DNA of 64,000 nucleotides from an uncultured Lachnospiraceae bacterium. Its GTDB lineage: Bacteria > Bacillota > Clostridia > Lachnospirales > Lachnospiraceae. The notes below the pieces were generated by a model. That model worked only from the letters and a program-made list of their open reading frames with translations, was not told the origin of the DNA and made no database searches. The DNA lies in assembly GCA_910586005.1 (NCBI GenBank), contig CAJUHG010000001.1, positions 48,193-112,192 of the forward strand, given 5' to 3'. Shown here in pieces: positions 54,368 through 63,506 of the stretch. The number at the start of each line of letters is the position of its first letter. Positions within the stretch are counted from its first letter, which is position 1. Position numbers and translations under genes: made by a program.

Positions 54368-56296
54368 ATGAGTATTATTAATGTGGACGAGGAAAAGTGC
54401 GTGGGGTGTAATGCATGTGTGAGAGAATGTCCAGCATCAGAAGCTAATATAGCAAAATTAGATGATACAGGTCATTTGCGTATTATTATTAATGATGAAA
54501 AATGTATTAAATGTGGAGCTTGCATTAAGGCATGTTCTCATGGAGCAAGAAGTTTTCAAGATGATTTAGAACCATTTTTAAAGGATTTAAAAAATGGAAA
54601 AGAAATAGCAATAATAGCTGCACCATCTATTAAAATAGCATTTGATGGAAATTGGCGCCATGCATTACAATGGATGAGAAATCAAGGGGTAAAAGATATC
54701 TATGATGTGGGATATGGTGCAGATATTTGTACTTGGGCACATTTGAGATATTTAGAAAAATATCCAGATAAGAAATTGATTTCACAGCCATGTGCTGCTG
54801 TAGTAAATTATGTAGTGATGCATAGGCCAGAATTGATACCACATCTTTCTCCAATACAAAGTCCTATGATGTGTATTGCTATATACATAAGAAAAGTTTT
54901 AGGTTTTCGTGGAAAAATAGCAGCAATTTCTCCTTGTATTGCTAAAATTGATGAATTTCGCGAGACAAAAGTGATTGATTATAATGTGACAATGGAACAC
55001 TTAAAAAAATATTTTCATGAAACAGGTGTAGAATTGCCTAAGATAAAGGTCTATAGCGAATTTGAATTTGATGAATATCAGGGAATGGAAGGTTCTATTT
55101 ATCCAAGACCTGGTGGGTTAATGAAAAATTTACTGATACATGCGCCTGAAATGGAAGTAGCTACATCAGAAGGAACTAATAAGCTTTATGATGAATTGGA
55201 TATTTATTTAAAGCAGAAAAAAGAATATTTGCCAACGGTGTTTGATGTGTTGAATTGTGAATATGGTTGTAATGGAGGTCCAGCAACAGGAATGGACTAT
55301 CAAAGATTTGTAATGAATGATATTATGCATTCTGTAGAACGTTACGCTCGTAGGCTTAGAAAGAAAAATACAACAAAAAAGGGAATAGATAAACAATTTG
55401 CAGAGTTTGACCAAACTTTAAATTTACAGGATTTTATACGTACTTATCAATCTAAGAAAGTAGAAACTAAGAATGTAACAGAAAAAGAGATTGAGGAAGC
55501 ATATAAGATGCTTAGCAAAGAAACAGAAATAGAGAAACATTTTGATTGTCATGCTTGTGGTTATAAATCTTGTAGAGATATGGCAATTGCGCTTGCCAAA
55601 GGGATTAATGAGAAAGAAAACTGTCATGAATATATGATGAAAATGATTGGTAAGGAGCGTCAGAAAGTTTCAGAAGTGAATCAGGAAGTTCTTACGATGA
55701 ACCAAGAACTGATAGAAATTTTTGGTGAACTTTCTAATAATATAGAAAGTGTAAAGGATGAGGCTGATTCTATCAGTATTGTTGGCGCTAAAAGTTCAGA
55801 TGAAATGCAAAATGTGGCAAATCATATGAATGATTTAAAGCAATTGAATCAGAAAATTATTGATTCTGTAGGAAACATCAATGAAAGTGTGGAAAAGTAT
55901 AATGCTATGACACAAGATGTGGAAAAAATAGCAGGAAAAATTAATTTATTGTCTTTAAATGCAGCAATTGAAGCAGCAAGAGCAGGAGAAGCAGGAAAAG
56001 GGTTTGCAGTGGTAGCAACAAATATCCGAGCATTATCAGATAGTTCCAAAACCTCTGTTGGAAGTGCCAGAGAAAATGATGAGGAAATTCATGAGGCAAT
56101 TAGTAATATAAATGTAGTAGTAGATAAATTTGATAATACTATTGGAGAATTATTAACTGCTGTGGATGAGGCAATTACTGAAGCAAGACATACTTCTGAA
56201 AATAGTGAGCATATTAAAAATTCTATGGAAAAAGTATCAGAAATTGCAGATAAGGTTCAGGAAGTGATTCATGAGACAAATAAGATTTTAAATTAG
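54368..56296 (+). CDS. [FeFe]-hydrogenase-like sensor fused to methyl-accepting signalling domain
   Basis: A 642-residue soluble protein with no membrane helix. Order: two [4Fe-4S] ferredoxin motifs (C11/14/17/21 and C46/49/52/56); hydrogenase large-subunit domain (about 70-345) with altered motif 1 (QPCAAV, C142, Pro where the proton-relay Cys sits), motif 2 ([10 protein letters not shown]190, K193, E196) and motif 3 ([10 protein letters not shown]297/C301); a further FeS domain (C394/397/402/419); then a chemotaxis signalling coiled coil with tip [18 protein letters not shown] near residue 530. This resembles the sensory group of [FeFe]-hydrogenases. I infer H2 or redox sensing passed to CheA/CheW-type partners. 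Start chosen at 54368 behind GGAAGGTGG. Confidence 0.85.
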   Translation: MSIINVDEEKCVGCNACVRECPASEANIAKLDDTGHLRIIINDEKCIKCGACIKACSHGARSFQDDLEPFLKDLKNGKEIAIIAAPSIKIAFDGNWRHALQWMRNQGVKDIYDVGYGADICTWAHLRYLEKYPDKKLISQPCAAVVNYVVMHRPELIPHLSPIQSPMMCIAIYIRKVLGFRGKIAAISPCIAKIDEFRETKVIDYNVTMEHLKKYFHETGVELPKIKVYSEFEFDEYQGMEGSIYPRPGGLMKNLLIHAPEMEVATSEGTNKLYDELDIYLKQKKEYLPTVFDVLNCEYGCNGGPATGMDYQRFVMNDIMHSVERYARRLRKKNTTKKGIDKQFAEFDQTLNLQDFIRTYQSKKVETKNVTEKEIEEAYKMLSKETEIEKHFDCHACGYKSCRDMAIALAKGINEKENCHEYMMKMIGKERQKVSEVNQEVLTMNQELIEIFGELSNNIESVKDEADSISIVGAKSSDEMQNVANHMNDLKQLNQKIIDSVGNINESVEKYNAMTQDVEKIAGKINLLSLNAAIEAARAGEAGKGFAVVATNIRALSDSSKTSVGSARENDEEIHEAISNINVVVDKFDNTIGELLTAVDEAITEARHTSENSEHIKNSMEKVSEIADKVQEVIHETNKILN

Positions 56297-56346
56297 AATA
56301 TATTATAAATACTCTAGAATGATAAATAATTATTTTAAAGATTAGA

Positions 56347-56393
56347 CTGTCAAAGAGTTTAATAAATAAGTCCTTTGGCAGCCTAATTATTTT
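56347..56393 (+). terminator. Terminator after the hydrogenase-sensor gene
   Basis: CTGTCAAAG pairs with CTTTGGCAG (one T-G wobble) around an 18-nt loop, then CCTAATTATTTTA. The T-rich end runs into repeat copy E. Confidence 0.7.
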
Positions 56394-56495
56394 ATTCTAT
56401 AGGAAAGACTTTTCTACGCTAAAGCGTAAAAGTGTATTTCCTATAGAATACTATGTGTAGGTCTACCCCAGCGAAGTGAGGGTACTCGCATAAGG
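56393..56495. repeat. Terminator-linked palindromic repeat, copy E
   Basis: Perfect arms TATTCTATAGGAAA (56393-56406) and TTTCCTATAGAATA (56437-56450), inner TACGC/GCGTA hairpin, then a CTATGTGTAGGTC tail. The clearest inverted repeat of the family. Confidence 0.65.
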
Positions 56496-56501
56496 GAAAT
56501 T

Positions 56502-58082
56502 CTAAAAAAATTTTCCTAAATATAAGTCACGGTAGTAGTCTAATTCATCTGCAATAATTTCATCTAACACTTGCATTCCTAGAAGTTCCACAGGAGCCTT
56601 GTCGTCCGTTAAAAGTAAATTTCCAGATGTTCTATATTTCATGCTTTGGGATACAGTCTCCATCATTTCAGAAAGGGTATGTTCTGTTAAAGCATTTCGG
56701 TTTTTTTCAAACGTATTTAATGTGTTAGAATTTTGAAATGCAAATACTTCACAATTAGTGCCTCCTTCTACGGGAGCAGTGTAGACATAGTCAAAAACAC
56801 TTCCAATCGTATCACAGAGATAATCGTTGATAGAAGGTTTTGATTTAGATTTCATATTCATATTTACAACCATAACACCATTTGAAGTTAAATGGTTACT
56901 AACCTCTGTAAAAAATTCTACAGAGGACATTTGAAAAGGAATTGTGATATCCTGATAAGCATCCACCATAATAACATCATATTTTTTCTCAGAGGCCGTT
57001 AGATAGGAACGCCCATCATAGATGGATACCTGAACAGAATCTGGAAGATTAAAATATTCTGTTGCCAAATCGGCTATTTTTTTATCAATTTCTACACCTT
57101 CTATCATGCATTTAGGAAAATAGTCTTTGCAATATTTTGCAAAAGTTCCAGTTCCTAATCCAAGAATCAGAATATTGCCAGTGGTGTCTTTGTTAATGTC
57201 TGCCATAAGTGGAGCAGCAAGCGCATAGTCATAATACATACCCGTGAGACGTGCATCCTTCCTTAAAATAGACTGTACACCAAAAAGCACATTGGTAGAT
57301 AAAATAATAGAAGAATCTGATTCTTTCACTTGTAGATAATTATAGATAGATTCATCTTCTAATGTAATATCATTTTCCCAAAAAGCAAAACTGTAATTAG
57401 AAGAAGTAAGACCAAGAATAAGAATTAATACAACGGATAAGGTACATTTTATTAAATTTTTTCTTATAGAAAGAAAATAAATAATGCTGATAAATGCCAG
57501 TACCCCAGAAAAAATTAGAAAGGTAATGGCTGTTCCTACAGATGGAATTGTAACAAAGGTTGGAAGAAAAGTTCCAATAATACTTCCAATTGTATTCAAA
57601 GCCCCTAATTCCCCAACAATTTTCCCATTATTATCAAGGCTATTTACAGAGTATTTTACCAAAGAAGGTGTAACAGTACCAAGAAGTACACAAGGAAATG
57701 CAAATACTGCGAGGCAAGTAAAAAGAGCCGCCCACACGAGAAAATTTTTAGTAACAAATACAGCAAGAAGTAGAGATATTCCAGTAATGAGATATCTACC
57801 AGCAAAAGGAATAAGTGCAATCCAAACTGCGGCAAGAAGCAGGCGACCATATAGTTTATTTGGAGAAGGTGATTTATCAGCAATTCTTCCACCCCATACA
57901 TTTCCAAAAGCCATTGCAATCATAATAACTCCAATAATAACAGTCCATACAATTTGAGAAGAACTGAAATAAGGAGCCATCAAACGGCTTGCACCAAGTT
58001 CTACTGCCATCACAGACATGCCTGAAAAAAATTCTGTAATGTATAAAAAATATTTGTTACTTAGAATATTTTTTTCTTTCAT
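56502..58082 (-). CDS. Fused MFS-like membrane domain and spermidine synthase-like domain
   Basis: A 526-residue protein. The first 240 residues form about seven or eight helices (SVMAVELGASRLMAPYF at the start is typical of the fused family). From about 270 a methyltransferase-fold spermidine synthase domain follows: ILGLGTGTFAKYC (aminopropyl-donor loop), GVEIDKKIADLA and VIMVDAYQD. Fused MFS/spermidine synthases are widespread; their product is not firmly known and polyamine transfer is only likely. GGAGG precedes the ATG. It runs convergent with the hydrogenase-sensor gene. Confidence 0.85.
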   Translation of the reverse strand: MKEKNILSNKYFLYITEFFSGMSVMAVELGASRLMAPYFSSSQIVWTVIIGVIMIAMAFGNVWGGRIADKSPSPNKLYGRLLLAAVWIALIPFAGRYLITGISLLLAVFVTKNFLVWAALFTCLAVFAFPCVLLGTVTPSLVKYSVNSLDNNGKIVGELGALNTIGSIIGTFLPTFVTIPSVGTAITFLIFSGVLAFISIIYFLSIRKNLIKCTLSVVLILILGLTSSNYSFAFWENDITLEDESIYNYLQVKESDSSIILSTNVLFGVQSILRKDARLTGMYYDYALAAPLMADINKDTTGNILILGLGTGTFAKYCKDYFPKCMIEGVEIDKKIADLATEYFNLPDSVQVSIYDGRSYLTASEKKYDVIMVDAYQDITIPFQMSSVEFFTEVSNHLTSNGVMVVNMNMKSKSKPSINDYLCDTIGSVFDYVYTAPVEGGTNCEVFAFQNSNTLNTFEKNRNALTEHTLSEMMETVSQSMKYRTSGNLLLTDDKAPVELLGMQVLDEIIADELDYYRDLYLGKFF

Positions 58083-58226
58083 AGATTAGTTCCTCCAAGA
58101 TGATGTGATATCCTAGTTATTTTACAAAGTATATCCTAAGTATATCCCATAATGACCCTTAGCGTTACAAGGGATAAAGATATTCTAACACAGACAGAAG
58201 AAAAATAGTTAATTTTTTTCAATAAC

Positions 58227-58396
58227 TTGTATAAAAATGAAAAAATGGTTCATACTACTAACATCCGAACGGAACAAAGCCCCCACTTGTTCCACTCGGT
58301 AAAAGCAGAATGCTTTGAACGAAAGATAAGGTTAAATACTTATCCTCCCCTTTTTAAAATCCCCTGTCTAACAAAAATGTTAGACAGGGGATTTTT
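58227..58396 (+). ncRNA. Candidate small RNA with own promoter and terminator
   Basis: Promoter-like TTGTAT (58227-58232) and CATACT (58251-58256), spacer 18. Transcription from about 58263 would give a 134-nt RNA with successive stems: CCGA-ac-GGAACAA (58265-58277) with TTGTTCC-ac-TCGG (58287-58299); AAAGCA/TGCTTT (58302-58316); GATAAG/CTTATC (58325-58344); and a terminator stem of 17 bp at 58357-58394. There is no ORF and no flanking gene that it obviously leads. Not assigned to a known family. Confidence 0.6.
58357..58396 (+). terminator. Strong terminator of the candidate small RNA
   Basis: AAATCCCCTGTCTAACA (58357-58373) pairs perfectly with TGTTAGACAGGGGATTT (58378-58394) around AAAA, followed by TTG. 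It lies 137 bp upstream of the SEC-C gene. Confidence 0.88.
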
Positions 58397-58532
58397 GTAA
58401 TAAAGTCTCTAAAATGTAATTAATGAAAAAATGCTTTGAAAAACAGTAGAAAATGAGTTATACTATGTAAAGTAAAGCATGTACACAAACATGTGATAAG
58501 ATTGATTATAGTAACGAAGGATGGTATTTGAT

Positions 58533-59039
58533 ATGGCATTATTAGAGCAGTGGAGAAGTATTGCATACAATCAGGAAACAGATAAAGGAGAACTTCAAAG
58601 ATTTTGGCAAAGATATTTTCTTTTAGAAAAAGGTGTCTATGAAAAACTATTAGAAAATCCTGATGAGATAGTGGAGGGAACTGTTAAGGAATTAGCAGAA
58701 CGATTTGGATTGTCTATTATGGATATGACAGGATTTTTAGATGGAATTAATGAGAGCTTAATTACAGAAAATCCAATTGAAGAAATGGAAGAAGATACAA
58801 GAGTCAATCTTGTGTTTGATAAGAAACGTCTCTATATGAATATGGTGGATGCTAAGGCAGATTGGCTTTATGAACTCCCACAATGGGAAAAGATTTTTGA
58901 TGAAGATACAAGAAATAAATTATATATAGAACAGAAAAAATCTGGTACAATTGTAAAGAAAGATAAAATATATCCCAATGATCCATGTCCATGTGGTAGT
59001 GGTAAAAAGTATAAAAAGTGTTGTGGAAGAGCAAAATAA
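58533..59039 (+). CDS. SEC-C zinc-motif protein
   Basis: A 168-residue protein. The last 25 residues hold the SEC-C motif ([16 protein letters not shown]), the small zinc-binding tail known from SecA and many unrelated proteins. The first 140 residues are helical and acidic, with no recognised domain. The ATG at 58533 is about 10 nt after AAGGATGG; the in-frame ATG at 58521 overlaps that site. Function unknown; zinc binding is likely. Confidence 0.75.
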   Translation: MALLEQWRSIAYNQETDKGELQRFWQRYFLLEKGVYEKLLENPDEIVEGTVKELAERFGLSIMDMTGFLDGINESLITENPIEEMEEDTRVNLVFDKKRLYMNMVDAKADWLYELPQWEKIFDEDTRNKLYIEQKKSGTIVKKDKIYPNDPCPCGSGKKYKKCCGRAK

Positions 59040-59159
59040 TTTTATATAAATGAAAAATTAACTCTTTACAGAAGTAAGAAAATCAATTATAGTATTTAAC
59101 ATAATAGGAAAAAGCGTTGACAAGAAGAGTAGGCTGTGGAAGGTTAAAAATAGAAAGAG

Positions 59160-59448
59160 TCATCAAAGAATAGAAGATAATATGGAAAAGATGAAGAAGT
59201 GTAAATTTCTATATGGCAGAGAAAACCGACAAAAGGCAGAAAAAGATGTCTGGGAGCTGGAAGCGGTTTAACAAGAAACAGTTGAAAACCACCTTGGAGC
59301 AGCTTAATAGCTCGGTGATTCCCGTTACCATCAGAATAAGAGGTTCTGTTAGAAAGATAAGTTTGGAATTTAATAACAGAACAAGCAGGGTGGAACCGCG
59401 TATTTTTACGTCCCATGCATTACCAGAAGGTGGTGCATGGGATTTTTT
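59160..59448 (+). promoter_or_regulatory. T-box riboswitch for thrS
   Basis: The T-box sequence AGGGTGGAACCGCG is at 59387-59400, preceded by about 230 nt of stem I-type sequence with a CCGTTACCATCAGAATAAGA segment as found before the antiterminator. The competing terminator is TCCCATGCA (59411-59419) with TGCATGGGA (59434-59442) and six Ts. An ACC triplet at 59288-59290 is a candidate threonine specifier. It should read through when tRNA-Thr is uncharged. Confidence 0.9.
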
Positions 59449-59530
59449 CTTCTATAGAAAACCGAGAAAACGGCTTTGTATTTTTCTATAGAAAAAAGAA
59501 TAATATGTGCACTTGCAAAATAAGAAGATA
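59449..59530. repeat. Terminator-linked palindromic repeat, copy B
   Basis: Arms CTTCTATAGAAAA and TTTTTCTATAGAAAA (right arm near 59480-59495) flank an inner CCGAGAAAACGG hairpin, then an AATATGTGCACTTGCAAAAT tail. It starts directly in the T-run of the T-box terminator. Confidence 0.6.
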
Positions 59531-59606
59531 TTTTTTAGAATAATACTTTATGTGTAAATTCATGAAATAAGAAAATATTGTTTTGTAATCAGAAAGGAAA
59601 ATTTTT

Positions 59607-59810
59607 ATGTGTAAAATAAAAAAATGGATGGCTACATTAGCAGATATTATAGAAATAACAAAAAAGGAATATCTGTTAACAATTGCTACTAGTTTATTTT
59701 GTGGTATTATTTTAGGATTTGTATTTGCACCTAAACGTACCAAATATACTATGATGGGTTCTCATAATGGCAATGGGAATAGTAGTTACAGATTTAGAAG
59801 AGTAAAATAA
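59607..59810 (+). CDS. Small membrane protein between T-box and thrS
   Basis: A 67-residue protein with one membrane helix (about residues 21-39) and a polar, basic C-terminal tail (GNGNSSYRFRRVK). AAAGGAAA precedes the ATG. It lies between the T-box and thrS with no terminator after it, so read-through from the T-box would express both. No family was recognised. Confidence 0.6.
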   Translation: MCKIKKWMATLADIIEITKKEYLLTIATSLFCGIILGFVFAPKRTKYTMMGSHNGNGNSSYRFRRVK

Positions 59811-59903
59811 AAAATATTCTTATAAAAATGATATTTATTGTATATTAAGATATTAGTAACTATACGAACATTTATTTATTCAATAAAGAAAAGAGGAGAA
59901 GAA

Positions 59904-61877
59904 ATGATAAAGATTACATTAAAAGATGGTTCTATAAAGGAATATCAAGAAGTCAAAAGTATTTATGAAATTGCACTAGATATCAGTGAAGGTCTTGCAA
60001 GAACAGCATGTGCTGGTGAAATCAATGGTAATATTATGGATTTAAGAACAATGATTGATAAAGATTGTGAATTAAATATATTGACACAGAAGGATGTAGA
60101 GGGAATACGTACTGTTCGTCACACCTGTTCTCATGTGTTGGCAGAAGCAGTGAAGCGATTGTTTCCCAATGCAAAATTGGCTATTGGACCTTCTATTGAA
60201 GAAGGATTTTACTATGATTTTGATGCAGAGCCATTTTCTAGAGAAGATTTAGATCATTTGGAAAAAGAAATGAAAAAGATAATAAAAGAGGGAAATAAAT
60301 TAGAAAAATTTACACTTCCTAGAACAGAAGCGATTCAGTTTATGAAGGAAAAAGAAGAACCCTATAAAGTAGAATTAATTGAAGATTTACCAGAGGATGC
60401 TGAAATTTCTTTTTATAAACAGGGAGAAGGTTTTACAGATTTATGTGCTGGTCCTCATTTAATGAGTACAAAAAGTATTAAGGCTTTTAAATTGATTTCT
60501 TCTTCTATGGCATATTGGAGAGGAGATTCTAATAAGCCACAACTTCAAAGAATTTATGGAACAGCATTTGCCACAAAAGAAGAATTAAATACCTATTTAG
60601 AGCACTTAGAAGATATTAAGAAACGTGATCACAATAAATTAGGTCGTGAAATGAAATTGTTTACTACAGTTGATGTGATTGGACAAGGGCTTCCTCTTTT
60701 AATGCCAAAAGGAGCAAAAATAGTTCAAACCATGCAACGTTGGATTGAAGATTTGGAAGATAATGAATGGGGATATATTCGGACTAAAACGCCTTTGATG
60801 GCAAAATCAGATTTATATAAAATTTCTGGACATTGGGACCATTATACAGATGGAATGTTTGTATTAGGGGATAAGGAAAAGGACAAAGAAGTATTAGCTT
60901 TACGTCCTATGACTTGCCCATTCCAATATTATGTATATAAGTCAGAACAACATTCTTACCGAGACCTTCCCTTGCGTTATGGAGAAACCTCTACACTGTT
61001 TCGCAATGAAGATTCTGGTGAAATGCATGGTCTTACCCGTGTGCGACAGTTTACAATTTCTGAGGGACATCTAATTGTAAGACCAGATCAAATGGTAGAG
61101 GAATTTAAGAAATGCATTGCTTTGGCAAAATATTGTTTGTCAACCTTAGGAGTAGAAGAGGACGTAACCTATCATCTTTCAAAATGGGACCCAGAAAATA
61201 GAGAAAAATATATTGGAGAACCAGAAGTTTGGGAAGAAACGCAACAACATATGCGCGATATTATGAATGAATTGGAAATAGATTATACAGAAGATGTGGG
61301 GGAAGCAGCATTTTATGGACCCAAAATAGATATCAATGCTAAAAATGTTTATGGTAAGGAAGATACAATGATTACCATTCAATGGGATGCACTTTTGGCA
61401 GAACAATTTGATATGTATTATATTGATCAAAATGGAGATAAGGTGCGCCCATATATTATTCATAGAACTTCAATGGGATGTTATGAAAGAACCTTAGCTT
61501 GGTTAATTGAAAAATATGCAGGTAAGTTTCCAACTTGGTTATGTCCAGAACAAGTTAGAGTGTTGCCAATTTCTGATAAATATGAAAAATATGCAGCAGA
61601 AGTAGAAAAAGAATTAAAAGTAAATGGTATTTTATGTACCGTTGACAATCGTTCTGAGAAGATTGGTTATAAGATACGAGAGAGTAGATTAGAAAAAGTT
61701 CCCTATATGTTAGTCGTAGGACAACAAGAAGAAGCAGATCACACAGTATCTGTAAGAAGCCGTTTTGCTGGAGATGAGGGAGTAAAACCATTAGAAGATT
61801 TTATCAACCAAATTTGTAAGGAAATTCGTAGTAAAGAAATCAGAAAAGAAGAAGTGCAAGAAGAACAAAATAAATAA
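59904..61877 (+). CDS. thrS: Threonyl-tRNA synthetase
   Basis: A 657-residue class II synthetase. Order: TGS domain (about 1-62), editing domain with RHTCSHVLAEAVKRLFPN, then the catalytic core: motif 1 region, RPMTCPFQYYVY, motif 2 LRYGETSTLFRNEDSGEM, motif 3 HRTSMGCYERTLAWLIE, and the C-terminal anticodon domain from about 555. The ATG at 59904 follows GAGGAG; the frame opens at 59838 without a ribosome site. Expression is controlled by the T-box. Confidence 0.97.
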   Translation: MIKITLKDGSIKEYQEVKSIYEIALDISEGLARTACAGEINGNIMDLRTMIDKDCELNILTQKDVEGIRTVRHTCSHVLAEAVKRLFPNAKLAIGPSIEEGFYYDFDAEPFSREDLDHLEKEMKKIIKEGNKLEKFTLPRTEAIQFMKEKEEPYKVELIEDLPEDAEISFYKQGEGFTDLCAGPHLMSTKSIKAFKLISSSMAYWRGDSNKPQLQRIYGTAFATKEELNTYLEHLEDIKKRDHNKLGREMKLFTTVDVIGQGLPLLMPKGAKIVQTMQRWIEDLEDNEWGYIRTKTPLMAKSDLYKISGHWDHYTDGMFVLGDKEKDKEVLALRPMTCPFQYYVYKSEQHSYRDLPLRYGETSTLFRNEDSGEMHGLTRVRQFTISEGHLIVRPDQMVEEFKKCIALAKYCLSTLGVEEDVTYHLSKWDPENREKYIGEPEVWEETQQHMRDIMNELEIDYTEDVGEAAFYGPKIDINAKNVYGKEDTMITIQWDALLAEQFDMYYIDQNGDKVRPYIIHRTSMGCYERTLAWLIEKYAGKFPTWLCPEQVRVLPISDKYEKYAAEVEKELKVNGILCTVDNRSEKIGYKIRESRLEKVPYMLVVGQQEEADHTVSVRSRFAGDEGVKPLEDFINQICKEIRSKEIRKEEVQEEQNK

Positions 61878-61879
61878 GG

Positions 61880-61910
61880 AAAATCCTTTCTAGAAAAGAT
61901 TTTTATTTTT
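61880..61910 (+). terminator. Terminator after thrS
   Basis: AAAATC-c-TTTC pairs with GAAA-a-GATTTT across a TA apex, followed by TATTTTTT. AT-rich and therefore moderate. Confidence 0.6.
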
Positions 61911-62044
61911 TGTATAAATTATTTTAAATCTTCGAATACTAGAGATGTTCTAAATAATTGTATGGGTTATTGCAAAATGTAATTATTTTTAAGTTAGTAG
62001 TTTTGTAATCACCTAGACTTTTGGAAAAAGAAAGGAGATTTAAA

Positions 62045-62362
62045 ATGACTCAGTTAAAATGTTCTGTAAGAAATTGTATGTACAATGATGAACATCTCTG
62101 TTCTAAAGGAGATATTACAATTGGTGGACAAGATGCATCTAAATCCAATGAGACATGTTGTGAAAGTTTTAGAGAAAGAACTGGAACTATGACCAATTCT
62201 GTAGGACATGCAAGTAAAGAAATTAATGTAAGATGTCAGGCAACCAATTGCCACTTTAATGAAGATTGTAAATGTAATGCCAATCAAATTGGAATTGCAG
62301 GAAACAATGCATGTAGCTGTGGAGAAACAGAATGTGCAAGTTTTGATTGCCATTGTAAGTAA
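62045..62362 (+). CDS. DUF1540-type Cys-rich protein with two repeats
   Basis: A 105-residue protein with two copies of a Cys-rich unit: LKCSVRNCMYNDEHLCSKGDITIGG and a second starting VRCQATNCHFNEDCKCNANQ, each with about six cysteines and ending C-x-S-F. This is the DUF1540 pattern, small putative metal-binding proteins common in Clostridia, some linked to spores. AAAGGAGA precedes the ATG at 62045. Confidence 0.85.
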   Translation: MTQLKCSVRNCMYNDEHLCSKGDITIGGQDASKSNETCCESFRERTGTMTNSVGHASKEINVRCQATNCHFNEDCKCNANQIGIAGNNACSCGETECASFDCHCK

Positions 62363-62443
62363 TCCCTTGCTTTGGGTATTTGACTTTACAATAATTAGAA
62401 ATAATTTTTAAAATTTTTAAAAAAATTACTTGTAATATAGGAA

Positions 62444-62496
62444 GGTAGGAAGTAGAATAAATTTGGAACATAAATTTTAGTATGCTACTTCCTGCC
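62444..62496 (+). terminator. Hairpin after the DUF1540 gene
   Basis: GGTAGGAAGTAG (62444-62455) pairs with CTACTTCCTGCC (62485-62496), one wobble, with a 29-nt loop. TCTATG follows instead of a clean T-run. Confidence 0.5.
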
Positions 62497-62591
62497 TCTA
62501 TGTTACTAAGAGGGTAGATATCCTTCCATGATTTTGACCATAAATATATTTGCTGGAATAGCATATGAAAAAAGAATCTATGGAGGACAAC

Positions 62592-63191
62592 ATGAGAAAG
62601 AAATCTCATATATCATTAGCAAAATATATTGTTGACAGTTTGAATGAGCAAGATTTAGTAAAACATAAAAAAGCCTTTTATTTAGGTAGTATTTTACCTG
62701 ATTGTAAACCATCTTTTATAACAGTAAAACATGAAATGGAAGGAACATTTCCAAAATTACAACAAGATTTGAAAAAGCTCGTAGAAAAACAACAAACTTC
62801 TCAAATTAATATGAGAGTTTTTTATAGAAATTTAGGGGAAGTAATTCATTATATTGCAGATTATTTTACTTTTCCTCACAATGCACATTACCAAGGAAAT
62901 TTAAAGGACCATTGTGTATATGAGGAGCATTTAAAAAAAGGCTTGAAAGAATATATTCAGAGTGGAGAGGCAGAAAGAAACTGTGAGTGGATACATAACT
63001 CAATTCTAGGTCTTAATAGTATAGAAGCAATTTGTAATTTTATACAGAAGGCACATGAAACATATGTAAAATTAAAGAATTCTGTCGAATGGGATTGTTG
63101 TCACATCGTAACATTGTGTTATCAAGTTGTAGAGGCAGTACTTCTGTTAATAAAGGAAAAAAGGGAACCTCAATTGGTACCTATTGCATAG
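62592..63191 (+). CDS. Zinc-dependent phospholipase C-like protein
   Basis: A 199-residue protein. KKSHISLAKYIVDSL, AFYLGSILPDCKPSF and LGEVIHYIADYFTFPHNAHY place it in the zinc-dependent phospholipase C-like family, with the His/Asp ligands visible (H near residue 5, LPD, HYIAD, H). No signal peptide, so it is probably cytoplasmic and may not be a secreted lipase. GGAGG precedes the ATG at 62592. Confidence 0.75.
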   Translation: MRKKSHISLAKYIVDSLNEQDLVKHKKAFYLGSILPDCKPSFITVKHEMEGTFPKLQQDLKKLVEKQQTSQINMRVFYRNLGEVIHYIADYFTFPHNAHYQGNLKDHCVYEEHLKKGLKEYIQSGEAERNCEWIHNSILGLNSIEAICNFIQKAHETYVKLKNSVEWDCCHIVTLCYQVVEAVLLLIKEKREPQLVPIA

Positions 63192-63207
63192 TAGACAAAA
63201 ATGAATG

Positions 63208-63234
63208 TGTCGAATTTGAGCATTTTATGTCGAA
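63208..63234 (+). promoter_or_regulatory. Paired Spo0A-box-like sites
   Basis: TGTCGAA at 63208-63214 and again at 63228-63234, same orientation and exactly 20 bp apart. This is the core of the Spo0A recognition sequence. They lie 30-56 bp upstream of the -35 of the Spo0E-like gene. Confidence 0.6.
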
Positions 63235-63263
63235 ATGTCGTGTAAAAAAATGACAATTTTAGT

Positions 63264-63292
63264 TTGATTTTTTCCCATTAAAAGAATAAAAT
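63264..63292 (+). promoter_or_regulatory. Promoter of the Spo0E-like gene
   Basis: TTGATT (63264-63269) and TAAAAT (63287-63292), spacer 17 bp, 38 bp before the ATG. Confidence 0.6.
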
Positions 63293-63329
63293 AGATAGAC
63301 AAAGTGGGAAAAAGGAGAGCTATAAAAAG

Positions 63330-63506
63330 ATGAATAATTTATTAGATTTACAAAAAGAGATTGAGAATGTACGTAAAGAATTGGATGTGGCTGTAGAGAA
63401 AAATGTTCAGACACCAGAATGTTACCAAGTAAGCCTTCAATTAGATAAACTAATTGAAGACTATATACAATACAAAGAGAAAACACAACTATTAAATTGT
63501 AGTTGA
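63330..63506 (+). CDS. Spo0E-like aspartyl-phosphate phosphatase
   Basis: A 58-residue all-helical protein: MNNLLDLQKEIENVRKELD, then SLQLDKLIEDYIQY, the Spo0E family motif S-x-x-L-D-x-L-I. Spo0E proteins dephosphorylate Spo0A~P and delay sporulation. AAAGGAGAG precedes the ATG. The Spo0A-like boxes upstream suggest feedback control by its own target. Confidence 0.82.
   Translation: MNNLLDLQKEIENVRKELDVAVEKNVQTPECYQVSLQLDKLIEDYIQYKEKTQLLNCS

Noticed and set aside
57484..57957. 157-residue plus-strand reading frame opposite the spermidine synthase fusion
   Set aside because: It lies fully antisense to a well-supported gene with family motifs and shows no start signal.
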